Source: Chlamydoabsidia padenii
Taxonomy: Eukaryota; Mucoromycota; Mucoromycetes; Mucorales; Cunninghamellaceae
Assembly: GCA_025330725.1 (NCBI GenBank)
Contig: JAIWND010000007.1
Location: 248,001-312,000, forward strand
DNA: 64,000 nt
Reading direction: 5' to 3'
Position 1 is the stretch's first letter. Every line of letters begins with the position of its first letter. The position numbers and the translations under genes were made by a program. Below are positions 11,931 through 22,399 of the stretch, one piece after another. Under the pieces are notes generated by a model. The model did not search any database and was not told the origin of the DNA. It saw only the letters and a program-made list of their open reading frames with translations.

Positions 11931-11944
11931 GGCGGGATTTAAAA
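11931..11944 (+). promoter_or_regulatory. GGCGGGATTTAAAA promoter motif
   Basis: One of the best matches in the window, about 150 bp upstream of the PHD gene ATG at 12090. A weaker copy lies 50 bp further upstream. Confidence 0.5.
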
Positions 11945-12089
11945 TTAGAGGGGACATTGTTAAAAACACAAACGCTCTCCTCTTACACTTTTTAACAAAT
12001 TATTTACTTCACCCATTGTCTTCTTCCTCCATCCACATACTCGACCACACACTATTATTCCTTCATATCGAATATCTTATCTGATTTGA

Positions 12090-13648
12090 ATGGATGGTCT
12101 ACTGGTGAAGGACATCCCCCAGGTACTCTTGGCTCGTATTCTGGTACAACTGTATATTATACCTCAACAGGTCATCAAATCTCCACACTTTAATCTTCTC
12201 TCCGTGCTTGTAGCTGGACTTCGAGACTACGGTCAAGGCAAAGATCTGGATGCCTTCTTCACTTTTTGCACTCGTCAATCCTTGGACTGTCTTGCAGCGT
12301 CAGGAGACGATACTTCACTAACAAATACTACGTGGCACTGGAAGGATCATGCTCTCCATCAGATCAGCGACTGGGACCTTATTGATCGAGAACAACTTGA
12401 TGGATCTGATGCACCAACAGAATTGATGGGATTGCGTTTACAAATAGCAACTGAAAAGGTAAGGAGTGGATCATCACCAAACTGGGTACTCATTGGAACC
12501 TTTTTTTTGGGGGGGGTATTATAGGTACGCGCTCAAATCGAACTTGTACGGTATGGCAAGAAACTGGCGGCTTTACATGATGATCGGTTGACGTGTACAT
12601 ACGAGGTAAAAGGGAATATATAAATATACAAGGGCATCAAATGGGGGGGGTGACTAACATTATTATCATTTTTATAGGGACAACACATATCCCTGGAAGA
12701 CATATTAACCCAAGCATTGGATTATATGGCAATTCAACAGGAAGGTATCACGGAATTATCATCACTCAAATCAAAGACAACAGAATTACTGAAAAAACGA
12801 CTGGAACAACTGGCAAAAGATCGACAAGAATATGAACAGGCTCATTCATCACGATCGGAATCTGACTTTGTTTTGATGGGTGCACTCATGGTCAAGCTCG
12901 ATGGGACACATATCAATGATACAACACAAAATGGTTGGTATCTTTATCTTCGTGATTATATGGTGGATGATATTGGATCTACTTGGCGTGTAATAAAGGG
13001 CACAAGTGCACATGATGATGTGGAAATACGGGTAAAGTAAATAAATAAAGACAAAAAGAAAATGAATGTTAACTTTTCTTTGATGAATAATAGATATCAT
13101 CTCATCAAGTACTAGCAGATCTCCGTGGCACAAACATTAAAAACGATGATGGACTCGAATGTCATCCGTCACCAACCTCCAATGACTTTCGGCCTGTATA
13201 CCTATTTTATTGCAACAACGACATTGTTTCGCGATCAGCTAAAGATATGATGATCGACACGGGTGAACCTTCCGACAACCAGGCAACCGAAAACAATGAA
13301 TCATCCATTACTCTGGCTGACTATGCTTTTGGAGACGATGACGGCGATAATAACCTTCAGTACGATGAAGACAAGTGGGATATGGATCTGTGTAAATATT
13401 GCGGTATTGGTGAATCCATCGACAATGTCAATACCATCTTCTTTTGTGATGAGTGTAACCTCGGCGTCCATCAACTTTGCGAACAACCTACGATTGGTGC
13501 CTTTGAAATGGATATTGATCCTTGGTATTGTCGGGATTGTAGTAGAAGCAAGGGTCTACCAATGCCTATTCCCCCACCTTATTTATCATCAACCAATGAA
13601 TTACAGAATTCGGATACCAGCATGAAGAAAAGAAAATGGGATGAATGA
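12090..13648 (+). CDS. PHD-finger protein with a degenerate USP-like region
   Basis: Four exons (12090-12458, 12525-12605, 12678-13031, 13094-13648) join in phase to 452 aa. The C-terminal part holds a Cys4-His-Cys3 PHD finger: CKYC, then FFCDECNLGVHQLC, then WYCRDC. PHD fingers usually read histone-tail marks or hold chromatin complexes together. Ahead of it lies a coiled coil (ELLKKRLEQLAKDRQEYE), then GALMVKLDGTH, NGWYLYLRD and PVYLFYCNND. That order resembles the end of the catalytic domain of Ubp2/USP25/USP28-type ubiquitin proteases, but the catalytic GHY is GWY and no Cys box is present, so it would be inactive. The PHD call is firm; the USP-like link is inference. The tail MKKRKWDE may be a nuclear signal. 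Confidence 0.8.
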
Positions 13649-13809
13649 ATGGTTTATCATTGGTCATTGCAGCTGGTACTTGCCTTTACAGCGTCGGGCT
13701 CTATACATCTGACTAGCATAGTATAATTAAATTTACTTGTCTGTTTGTATTTATTACTTTATTTATTTATTATATATAACATATCTATCCCTTGCTTACA
13801 CGACTTGAT

Positions 13810-13815
13810 AATAAA
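13810..13815 (+). terminator. Polyadenylation signal of the PHD gene
   Basis: GATAATAAAACTG about 160 nt after the stop codon. Confidence 0.45.
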
Positions 13816-13856
13816 ACTGTCTTTTTTTGATGGGTTCTTCTGGGGTTAATTGTGGT

Positions 13857-14303
13857 GTTCGGTGTTTGAAAATGAAGTTTCCTTCCGTCTATCTTCGTCG
13901 CAAAAGACAGGTAAAAGTCATCGCAAGCTTGGACTGACAGACACAAGGGTTTTTGAGCTTGGCTTTTGTGGTGACTTGTGTTGGAAATATGCTATAGTGT
14001 CCACATGGCCACTTTAATCATTAGTATCCGTTGACAATGGAGCGAGTAAAGCCCTTTCCAAATCGTATTACAGGCAGGCGGAATCTGAAAATGAAGTCTG
14101 GTTCTTTTTTCTTAGAAAGGACAGGTAAAAGTCATCGCAAGTCTGAACATACCGACACAAGGATCTTGGAGCTTGGCTTTGGTGGTAACTTTTGTTGGAA
14201 ATATGCTATAGTGTCCACATGGCCACTTTAATCATTAGCATCCGGTGACAATGGAGCAAGTAGAGGCAGACGGGATCTGAAAATGAAATCTGGTTCCTCT
14301 TCG

Positions 14304-14349
<46 letters not shown>

Positions 14350-14585
14350 CTTACAAAGGACAGATTAAAGTCTTCACAAGTCTCGACTGACCGACACAAG
14401 GGTCTTGGAGCTTGGTTTTTGCGGTAAAGTATGTTGGAAATATGCCCTAGTATTCACATGACCACTTTAATCATTAGCATTCGTTAACAATTGAACGAGT
14501 AGTGCTCTTCCAAAATTCCGTGCGCTTAGTATTTGGCGATCATATAAAACTGCCGGGACTTGGGTGTATCACATGTTTCAACCCC
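13857..14585. repeat. Diverged tandem repeat array (family A), three units
   Basis: Three diverged copies of a unit of roughly 210-240 bp follow each other. Landmarks recur in order: GACAGGTAAAAGTCATCGCAAG (about 13906, 14119, and a diverged copy near 14359), GACACAAGGGT, GTTGGAAATATGCTATAGTG, CCACTTTAATCATTAG and GGCAGGCGGAATCTGAAAA. The array ends in a distinct terminus, GCTCTTCCAAAATTCCGTGCGC (about 14502). A poly-T run of about 46 nt (14308-14349) interrupts the third copy. A second array of the same family with the same terminus lies at 57.2-57.7 kb, so this is a dispersed element and not a local duplication. No protein is encoded. Confidence 0.8.
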
Positions 14586-14701
14586 CGATCAATGCATAAA
14601 ACTTATTATACATATATAGTTAAATTGATCAATATTCGTAGCTTATGTATCATACCAATTATCATATTGGTAAATCAATAAAAAAGGGGACTGTATTAGA
14701 T

Positions 14702-16742
14702 TCACATCATCAATTCATCCAGTTTATTTTTCATTAAAGAAGCAGTTCCCAGTACAAACCTTTTACTACCCGAACTAGTGACGCTCTCATTACTAGATCC
14801 AGTCCTTCCACTATGCGTCGAGCAATTACTACTACTACTCAAACTGACAAATGACATGGTGCCACTACTTGAAGACAAATCCACACTCCTTCCGGACGTT
14901 TTCTCCATTTCCTTCACCGTCTTTGCCCCCATCTTTTTCAAATAATCGGCAATGCTACGCAGACCTCCTGATTTGGCCATATCCAATGGGGTAGGCACTT
15001 TTTTGACAACATAAGCATTGGGGTAAGCACCCAGTTCGCCTACCAGCTTGGCTACCACTTTGGTTCGTCGATGTCGAATGGCATAATGAAGCGGAGTTTC
15101 GCCTTTATAATCGGCGACATCAGGTATTTGTCCCCATTCATGCGCCAACAATGTAATCATTCTTGTTTTTCCTGCTCTACAAGCATAATGTAATGGAGTA
15201 GCACCTATGTAAGGGGGAAAAAAAAAAGAGTGAGTCCAGCAGATAAAAGGGAAAAAAAAAAGAAAGGTACTTTACCGAACACATCAGCTTGATCCAATAA
15301 TTGTCGGGAGAGCCGTAAAAGGTAAGTGACCACATCAAAAGCATCCGCCTCAATCGCTGCCAAAAGAGCATTTTCTTGTCGAGGGCCTTTACTTGATAAT
15401 ATATTGACTCGTGCAAGTTCTACTAATAAACGTACTCCGTTCATATAACCCAATTGAGCAGCAAGCACTAGGGGCGAGATCCGTTCCTCGTCTTTTGATA
15501 CCAAGGGTAAGGCATGGGGATTGGCACCGGCTTGGATGATGCTTCTTAAAGCGGATGTATTCCGAATCACAATCAATGCATGAATCAATCCATACCCTTC
15601 CTTGACTGATTTGATGGTTCCAGAATTGTTAGCCACGTTCGGCCGGCCGCCTTTTTTCAAGTAGTTTCTGAAACGGAAAGGATCACGGAAAGAAAAAGTG
15701 AGACCATGAATAGGGACAATGCCAATAGTATCTAAACTTACTTTATTAATGTCTCCACTTCTTCTTTGTTTGATTTTCCTTTTGCAATTGTGCTCCAGAA
15801 CCCATCTCCGCATGCAAAAGATAGTTCTTCAGAGGAATGGAGTGTCGGCGTTTGAAATTTGTCATTTTGCATAATATGTGTAACTGTTGTTTTTTCCTTC
15901 TCCTTCAAGTCCTTTGGAGTGATGGATTCACTTTTTTCCTTGTTAGATGGTAAAGTGGATGTAGGTGACAAGGTGGGTGAAGGCGGTGGAGGTAAGCTGC
16001 TTGTGGGTGGTGGTTTTGCCGATGGAATATGCCCCGGGTAAGTGTAATCAAGCACAGACAGAATATCAAACTTGTCATCTTGATCATGATCATCACCCAC
16101 TTTATCATTGTCGTCCTTTTTTTCTTGTTCATAATGGATTTTATTGCCGCCCAAAGTAGGATCATCGTTTTCTTCTTTTGGGGAGGAGAGCAAAGGCGGG
16201 TCTTGAAATGATAGCACCGAGGACGGCGGGCATGAAGAAGCATAAGAAGAAGAAAATGAAGAAAACCGAGAATAGGAATCATCTGATGGATGACTATAGT
16301 AACTTGTTTTGCTATAACGTGAGTAGTCTGTGCTGCTTGTGGTATGTGTATTCACAGTGGATCGTCCACAACTGTCAATGCTAAGGCACGAGCGGCGATC
16401 GAATGATGGATGGTTGAATTTAGCTGCCAGTGAATCATACTTCGATTTATAAAATTGCCTCTCTCGAATCGATTTATGATAGAGAGTTGCTTGGGCTTGG
16501 GCTTCATGATATAATGTAGCGTAAGAATGCTCTAGTTGATTCAATGCTTCGGTCATATCATCATGTCGCTGAGTCCATGATGACAAGATGTTATCCATGG
16601 CTTTGTGTATTCTGTTTTGTAATTCCTTTTCATCAATCAAGCATATGGCAGTATAAAATTCTTTGATGGCGGCGGCATCGGAAATGTAACTAGACATTTT
16701 TTTGCTTCGAATCTGGGGCGGGGGTAAAATAGTGTTCATCAT
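14702..16742 (-). CDS. Ankyrin-repeat protein with N-terminal helical region
   Basis: Three exons on the minus strand (15742-16742, 15276-15667, 14702-15204) join in phase to 631 aa. The N-terminal 100 residues are helical and charged. A disordered Ser/Pro-rich stretch (about residues 120-310) includes a polyproline run. The ankyrin units follow at about residues 345-560: GYGLIHALIVIRNTSALRSI, SPLVLAAQLGYMNGVRLLVE, NALLAAIEADAFDVVTYLLR, TPLHYACRAGKTRMITLLAH, TPLHYAIRHRRTKVVAKLVG and TPLDMAKSGGLRSIADYLK. Ankyrin repeats mediate protein binding, and no enzymatic domain is seen. The helical N-terminus might be a BAR-like or other dimerisation module, which I cannot confirm. A second in-frame ATG at 16697 could be the start. 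Confidence 0.85.
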
Positions 16743-17153
16743 CCTAATTTAGATTCATAAGATATAAATAAGTTTTAAGATATAGAGACAATAAGTAAAG
16801 CACACAGCAAGTTAAAGAGGAAAGAAATAAAAAAAAAAGAAGGAAAGAAGAAGACAATGGGCAAACTGTCTCTATCTTCTTTTCTGGGTATGTACCCCCA
16901 ACTACAATCAACGAAGCAAGGGAGAATATACACCTCCTATCTACTATAGGCCATGAAGAGGATCGTCCTCGCTTTACTTGGTACTTTATTTTCTGGACGA
17001 TTACAGTCAAAAGGGGGTAATCAGGTGGTACAAAATGATAAACTCTAGTTTGGGCCTTCTCATACAAAAACATTATGCATCAATGCATTGTAAACATACA
17101 TGAGACCATACACAATTAGAGACATAGTTTTCAACATCATCATCAACAACAGT
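16743..17153. other. Intergenic region between two minus-strand genes
   Basis: Promoter side of the ankyrin gene and 3' side of the membrane-protein gene. It is purine-rich around 16800-16860. I see no gene in it. Confidence 0.5.
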
Positions 17154-18611
17154 TTATTTATTAATCCAGGTAATAACTAATAATAAGGTATATATATAAA
17201 GTGAAGGTTTGCATGAATTTGTCGGAGTTTGGGAATAATGGGGATAATACCTAGTGAGTAAAAAAAAGAAAGGGGAAGAAGATAAGATTACTTTGTCATT
17301 GTCCCATCCCCCCCCCTTTTTTTTTTACACCAGTACTTACATGTAAATAGACATCACGCCCCATAGGAAGTATAAAGAGCCAGTTACAAGTCGAGATATC
17401 ATGGCGTAATTGTAAGATGTTTCATCTTTTAAGGATCGCGCAAATCTATCATAAAAGTAAAAAGTCCGAGTTAAACAAAAAAGTGTTTCAATCCATGTAA
17501 TGTCCATATTACCTGCTTTGCATCTACTGATATCATCACATCGTTATGATTCATCAAACTAAACCAGAGAGTCATTATATCAGCTTGCACAAAGGATAGC
17601 CAAAAGAAGTTGAAAACAAGAGACCAGCCATACAGAATGAGGTTAGGGAGAACAGTTTCCTTTATATCAGTAAGGAGCCAATAATGGTTAAATCATGGAA
17701 ATAGCGGCAAAAGAAGTAGAGTGGAATTAGTATAGATCACCCCCCCTTTTTTTACTTGTTTTACCATTGTCCTGGATCAGCGTCAAACCACCCAAACAAT
17801 AGGCAGGATGCCTTAGTTCTCCCCCTTTTTTACTGACAAATATATAGGATAAAGGACAGTTGAAGCAAGACACGTGGAAGCAACTCAGTTCATCCACACC
17901 AGCAGAGAGGACCAATCAGGATAACATGAGGAAGATCATTGGAAGAGCTCCCTTCTATGCACCAGGACTATCTAAATGACAATAGTAAAATAAAGGTCAG
18001 TTCGATCGTTTTCACTAATACATTTTACAAACGCCTCTCTCTCTCTCTCTCCTTACCATGAGCATGGTGCTGTTGTCCATTTTTATATACCAAGGGCGTC
18101 CATCGATCGTAACGGGGTGTAAGATTGCCATACCAGGTTGCCACCACCAAAGGCAAGGGATTATCCAAATAAGGATGCGATAGCGTGTGAGCTGGGTACA
18201 ATACACTGGCGCTGATTAGTGTTAACAAAGCAAATCATACGTCTTCTTTTTTTTTTTCTTTTAATCTTGATTACCTTTTGATTTAAAATCCAAGCAGCAT
18301 TCCATTGCCAATAGATCCAGCTAGCAATACCACAAAAACTATATTCTATCAACGGGCACATCTCGGTCTTGACGAAGAATAACCTATAGTAGGGGAATCA
18401 CACTAGTTAGTAACAAAAAGCTACTATAATCGTTTACCTGGATTGTATGTATTTACCCGAGAATCCAAAAAGACCAACTTCAAGTAGCAAGTTATTCCCT
18501 ACATTTAAAAGACTTGATTACGTGCGAGTTAGGAGAGGTGTTGTTACTCCAAAAACAAGCGGATCAATGGTTGATTTTGTCACAGTGGCAAGTGGTAGAT
18601 AGTTGTTTCAT
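17154..18611 (-). CDS. Multi-pass membrane protein, family not recognised; exon model partly resolved
   Basis: Several minus-strand exons look coding. The 5' exons join in phase: 18584-18611 (MKQLSTTCH), 18438-18498, 18275-18383 and 18057-18191. The 3' exons also join: about 17515-17658, about 17343-17440 and about 17154-17253, ending at a TAA. All are hydrophobic and aromatic-rich, for example SFCGIASWIYWQWNAAWIL, ILIWIIPCLWWWQPGMAIL, NLILYGWSLVFNFFWLSF and YIYTLLLVITWINK, suggesting at least five membrane segments. I could not join the middle (17660-18056) cleanly. One candidate exon there (CIEGSSSNDLPHVILIGPLC) has a weak GTGTGG donor, and exon 1 also uses a weak GTGACA donor. The gene may be intact with unusual splice sites, or mildly degenerate. 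Confidence 0.45.
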
Positions 18612-19208
18612 AATAAGATGATCTCCACTACCTTGTTTAAGAATGTAGAGTCGGTCGTGGGTACTTTTTTAAAAAAATAAAGAGAAAGAAGAGCGATTTC
18701 CCCGTTGTTAGCGCATTTATGAACCCGGAAATTGAAAACATCGGGATCTGAAATATGATCCTGACGGGATATCTTTTATGGTTCTCTGTCGATTTCATTT
18801 CGTCCCTTCTCTTCCAACTATCCTTCATCAAGGTAATGCATATCACACTTTTATATTGCAGAATGGCAGACAACAGTGGATGATAAAACGAGATGGATGA
18901 ATAGGATATATGGATAGATATATGGATGGATGGATGGGTGGATCGATGATTATCACTGGACAACAAGGATACGGGTAATGTAGAATCGACTGGACTAAAC
19001 GATACATTCACCTCACCTCAACCAATAATAACACCTGATGCCACCAACGTCTTTTCGGCATGGTATATTACTAAACGCAACTCGTCTCGTACCATCAATA
19101 ACTCATTTATCATCCCTTTGTTAAACGCCATTCTACAAAGATTGTTTGAAAACGTCTTTTTTTTTTATTTTTTTTTATGTTAACATCTTTGTTTTATTAT
19201 AGATCAAA
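18612..19208. other. Divergent promoter region, membrane protein gene and eL32 gene
   Basis: The region holds CGGGATCTGAAA near 18742 between the two divergent genes, and a GGAT/GATA-rich low-complexity stretch around 18890-18950. The leader of eL32 ends in a pyrimidine tract and TTATTATAG just before the ATG, so a 5' UTR intron is likely. Confidence 0.5.
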
Positions 19209-19677
19209 ATGGTTACTCCTGCCGTGAAGCACACCATCGTGAAGAAGCGTACCGCTACCTTCAAGCGTCATCAATCCAACCGCTTCATGCGTGTCGGTGT
19301 AAGTAGTAAACAATAAAGGGGGATATATCAACAAGCAGTAAACTGACAAATTTAACTTTATATAAATATAGGAATCCTGGAGAAAGCCCAAGGGTATTGA
19401 CAGTTGTGTCCGTCGTCGATTCAAGGGTCAAGCTCCTATGCCCAAGATTGGTTATGGTTCCGCCAAGAAGACTCGTCACATGTTGCCCAACGGTTTCCGT
19501 AAATTCACTGTCTCCAATGTCCGTGAACTCGACTTGTTGTTGATGCACAACCGCTCTTATGCTGCTGAAATCGCCCACAACATCTCTTCCAAGAACCGTG
19601 TCACCATCCTCGAACGTGCTGCTCAACTCAACGTCAAGGTTATCAACGCTGGTGCTCGTCTCCGATCTCAAGAATAA
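19209..19677 (+). CDS. RPL32: 60S ribosomal protein eL32
   Basis: Two exons (19209-19298, 19372-19677) give 131 aa, the usual length. The sequence matches the family along its whole length: [53 protein letters not shown] and [13 protein letters not shown]. It is a structural protein of the large ribosomal subunit. Codon use differs visibly from the neighbours, with many C-ending codons (AAG, CGT/CGC, ATC, CTC), as expected for a highly expressed gene. The probable splice acceptor TTATTATAG lies six bases before the ATG, which indicates an additional intron in the leader. Confidence 0.97.
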
Positions 19678-19809
19678 AGGATTTTTCTTATCCCTTTATC
19701 CTCCTTCCCCTCTTTTTTTTTTTTTTTTTTACTCATATCATCTAGTTATAGTTATATTTGTAGTTTTTAACAAGGTGTCCTTTTGGTACTTAAATAGATC
19801 TTAAATGAT

Positions 19810-19815
19810 AATAAA
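19810..19815 (+). terminator. Polyadenylation signal of RPL32
   Basis: GATAATAAAGATG about 130 nt after the stop codon. Confidence 0.45.
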
Positions 19816-20163
19816 GATGTTGAAGTGTACAAATAGTTGATATTATATAATGGTTATGGAGATGTGGGTGTGGTGTGTATGGTGTGGTTTTTTTTTTTTT
19901 TTTTTTTTTTTCCCTTTAAACTCTTTGTGCGATGGTGTGTAATGGCCCAGCTTTATACTATTTTTTTCCCACAAACTCTTTTTTTAAACCACTTTTGTTT
20001 TTGTTTTGCGCCCAACTTTAATAAGGATCTGATTTTGACCTTGATGGAAATGATAGGATGAATGACCGAGTAGTGTCGTTCAGAGTTTGGTTGCAAACTG
20101 GCTGGGCTTTATATTTCATCATGTGAGTGGTGCCAACTACTTTGTATGCAAATTAAAATTCCG

Positions 20164-20406
20164 CTAATGGATGCAACAACGGAATGATAGACGCCGAGAT
20201 AACTTGCACTCTATACACTTGAATGCTTCGGTTTCAAAAGGAAAGATGCTACGGTTGTTGTTATTGGATCCCTTGTCATACAGCACTAAATGGGTACCTT
20301 TTTCAACTAATACTATAGAGTCCAAGGATAGTCTTGAGTAAGTCGGGTTTTTAAATAAAGAAATGCATCGGCCACATACGGTAGAAATCAGGTACGAGAA
20401 GGTCAT
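20164..20406 (-). other. Small open frame with two CxxC pairs, possible gene
   Basis: The frame encodes 80 residues from an ATG. CGRC near the start and CIEC near the end might form a zinc site, loosely reminiscent of Yippee-type small proteins. It has no intron and no strong promoter evidence except CGGGTTTTTAAA just inside its 5' part. It is listed as a possibility only. Confidence 0.2.
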
Positions 20407-21065
20407 TTCGCAACAATAATAACAACAATGATCATATGTTTTTATATTTACATGAATGACAATGATGATATTCCCCCTAACTGATAATGAACATGCTTTT
20501 TATTGTTTATACGCCAATTTGTTCGAGTGGGACGAACGACATGATTACACGAATTGAAGAAGAAAGTTGTTTTCAATCATCCATAAATGGGTATGAGTCT
20601 GTCATTTTTGGTTGAGCTTCAAATTGGAGAATTACACTTTTTTGCCCTGCTTTTTTTTTTTCTTGTATAACAAATGTGCGAGCAAAGTAATGGCATTTAA
20701 AACATATGCTCTCATTCTCTTCTTCTTACTTTTCTTTCTTACTTTTCTTCTTCTTCATCATTTCAAACCTACCAGACAATAAAGGATTTCCATTAAACTA
20801 TCTCTTTCCTCTCATTAAATATTCACACACCACTGTATAAAAATTCCACCCCACCTTTTTTTTTTAAAAACCAGCTGATCAACCCTCCATTTTAATTTTA
20901 AAGTTCCACTCCTTTTTTTTTTTTTTTTTTTTTCTTTTGTTTCATCCCCTTTCTTTCTCCTCCACAATACTTTTATTTTATTCAAAACTCTTCTCTCTTT
21001 TTTATACATTACCAACTTTTTTTTTTTTTTATTAAACATCTCCTCTCATTGATTAACATTCTTCG

Positions 21066-22368
21066 ATGGGAAACGAAACGAGTCGTCCTACCTTGGAGAA
21101 CGTACAATACGAGTCGCCACAAAGACAGTCTCCACCACGCCATGAACGAAAACGAATTAGTAGAAACAACTCATTACGACGGATAAAGGGCAAGACATCA
21201 AGAACAATATTGGATCCTTCTATTCTTCCCTTTGACACTACAATATCAATAACAGCGCCACCAACTAAAACACCACCCTCAGCAATTACAACAACATCAA
21301 CCACTTCGCCATTACTACAAGATAGGAACACAATGAGTACAAACTTCGGATCAGCTCCGGCAGTTTGTGAAACACAGCATGGACCCAACGATTTAACTCC
21401 TCCACAGCCACCTGCCTCTTTGAATACCTCAAGTCAAGAACATATACCACCACAGCCCCAACAATCAACAACAACAATGACACAACCCTCCACACCTTTG
21501 ACTTTGACTAGTTCGTCACCTGCATCTTCAACCTCGACATCACCAATGGCGAAAAGGAAAACGAAACAACCTACACGGTCCATCATGGCACCAACAACTA
21601 CTTCATCGTCTGTATTCTCAACTCAACGTCGACACTCACAACGTGCTATTTCCACTTTATCTAGTCATACCACGGACAGTAACTGGACTTGGACTGGTGA
21701 TCTTTTCTCTCATATCGATCCTGCGACATCATCTACTATCACCACTATTACCGACTACTCCACCATATCCAAGTATTCCATGTTTTGTCAAGACTGGCCT
21801 GCTTATGATAAACAATTGGTTCGATCTGCTGCTGAAGCCATGGCGATGCCCAGTACTCCTGTCACTACTATCATTGAACCACCTCCTTATACAACAAACA
21901 CTTCGTCATCCTCAACAACTGCAACATCATCATCGACATCTATAGCGACTCCATCCATACCAACCACTTTACCCCAAACAGACAATGACAGCACTGTGCG
22001 GAGGGTGGAACAAATTATTGAACGACTCAAATTACTATTATCATCCACTTCTTCTTCTTCTTCTTCCACCTTCAACACTATTGCAGCATGTCTTCTGGAA
22101 GATCTATTCTCACTAGCGTCTACTATCAAGAAGGAACAAGATCGTCGGCGGATTTATCAACTAACACTCTCAATGTCTGACAAGTCAATAGCTGCTCGTG
22201 TGTGGACCTCTCGGTGTCAACTCGATGGATGGGGAACAGAAGTCCAATCTAGACTTGCATTTACTACTCTTCACGATTTGGCAACATCAAACCATTGGGA
22301 AGCTTACTATCCTTTGGCACTATGTTATTCTGAAGGTGTACCGAAACATATAGGTGGTGATCAAGCTG

Positions 22369-22399
<31 letters not shown>

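Larger units (their letters stand above)
11739..12089. other. Intergenic region with poly-T and two promoter motifs
   Basis: This gap holds the Mex67 3' end, a poly-T run of about 28 nt (11816-11843), TGCGGGATTAAAA at 11881 and a strong GGCGGGATTTAAAA at 11931-11944, then a pyrimidine-rich leader before the ATG at 12090. Confidence 0.65.
19678..21065. other. Long intergenic region, eL32 to the Sel1 gene
   Basis: This 1.39-kb stretch has poly-T runs near 19715, 19890, 20650, 20912 and 21018 and pyrimidine-rich DNA before the Sel1 gene. CGGGTTTTTAAA lies near 20343. A minus-strand frame at 20164-20406 (80 codons) carries CGRC and CIEC pairs and could be a tiny zinc-binding protein, but it has no recognisable family. 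Confidence 0.5.

Noticed and set aside
13263..13625. 120-codon frame overlapping the PHD exon
   Set aside because: It is a shadow of the PHD-coding frame, which has the conserved cysteines.
18025..18228. Alternative frame (PYLDNPLPLVVATWYGNL) in the membrane-protein gene
   Set aside because: It cannot join in phase to the preceding exon, whose only open frame leads to the hydrophobic reading.
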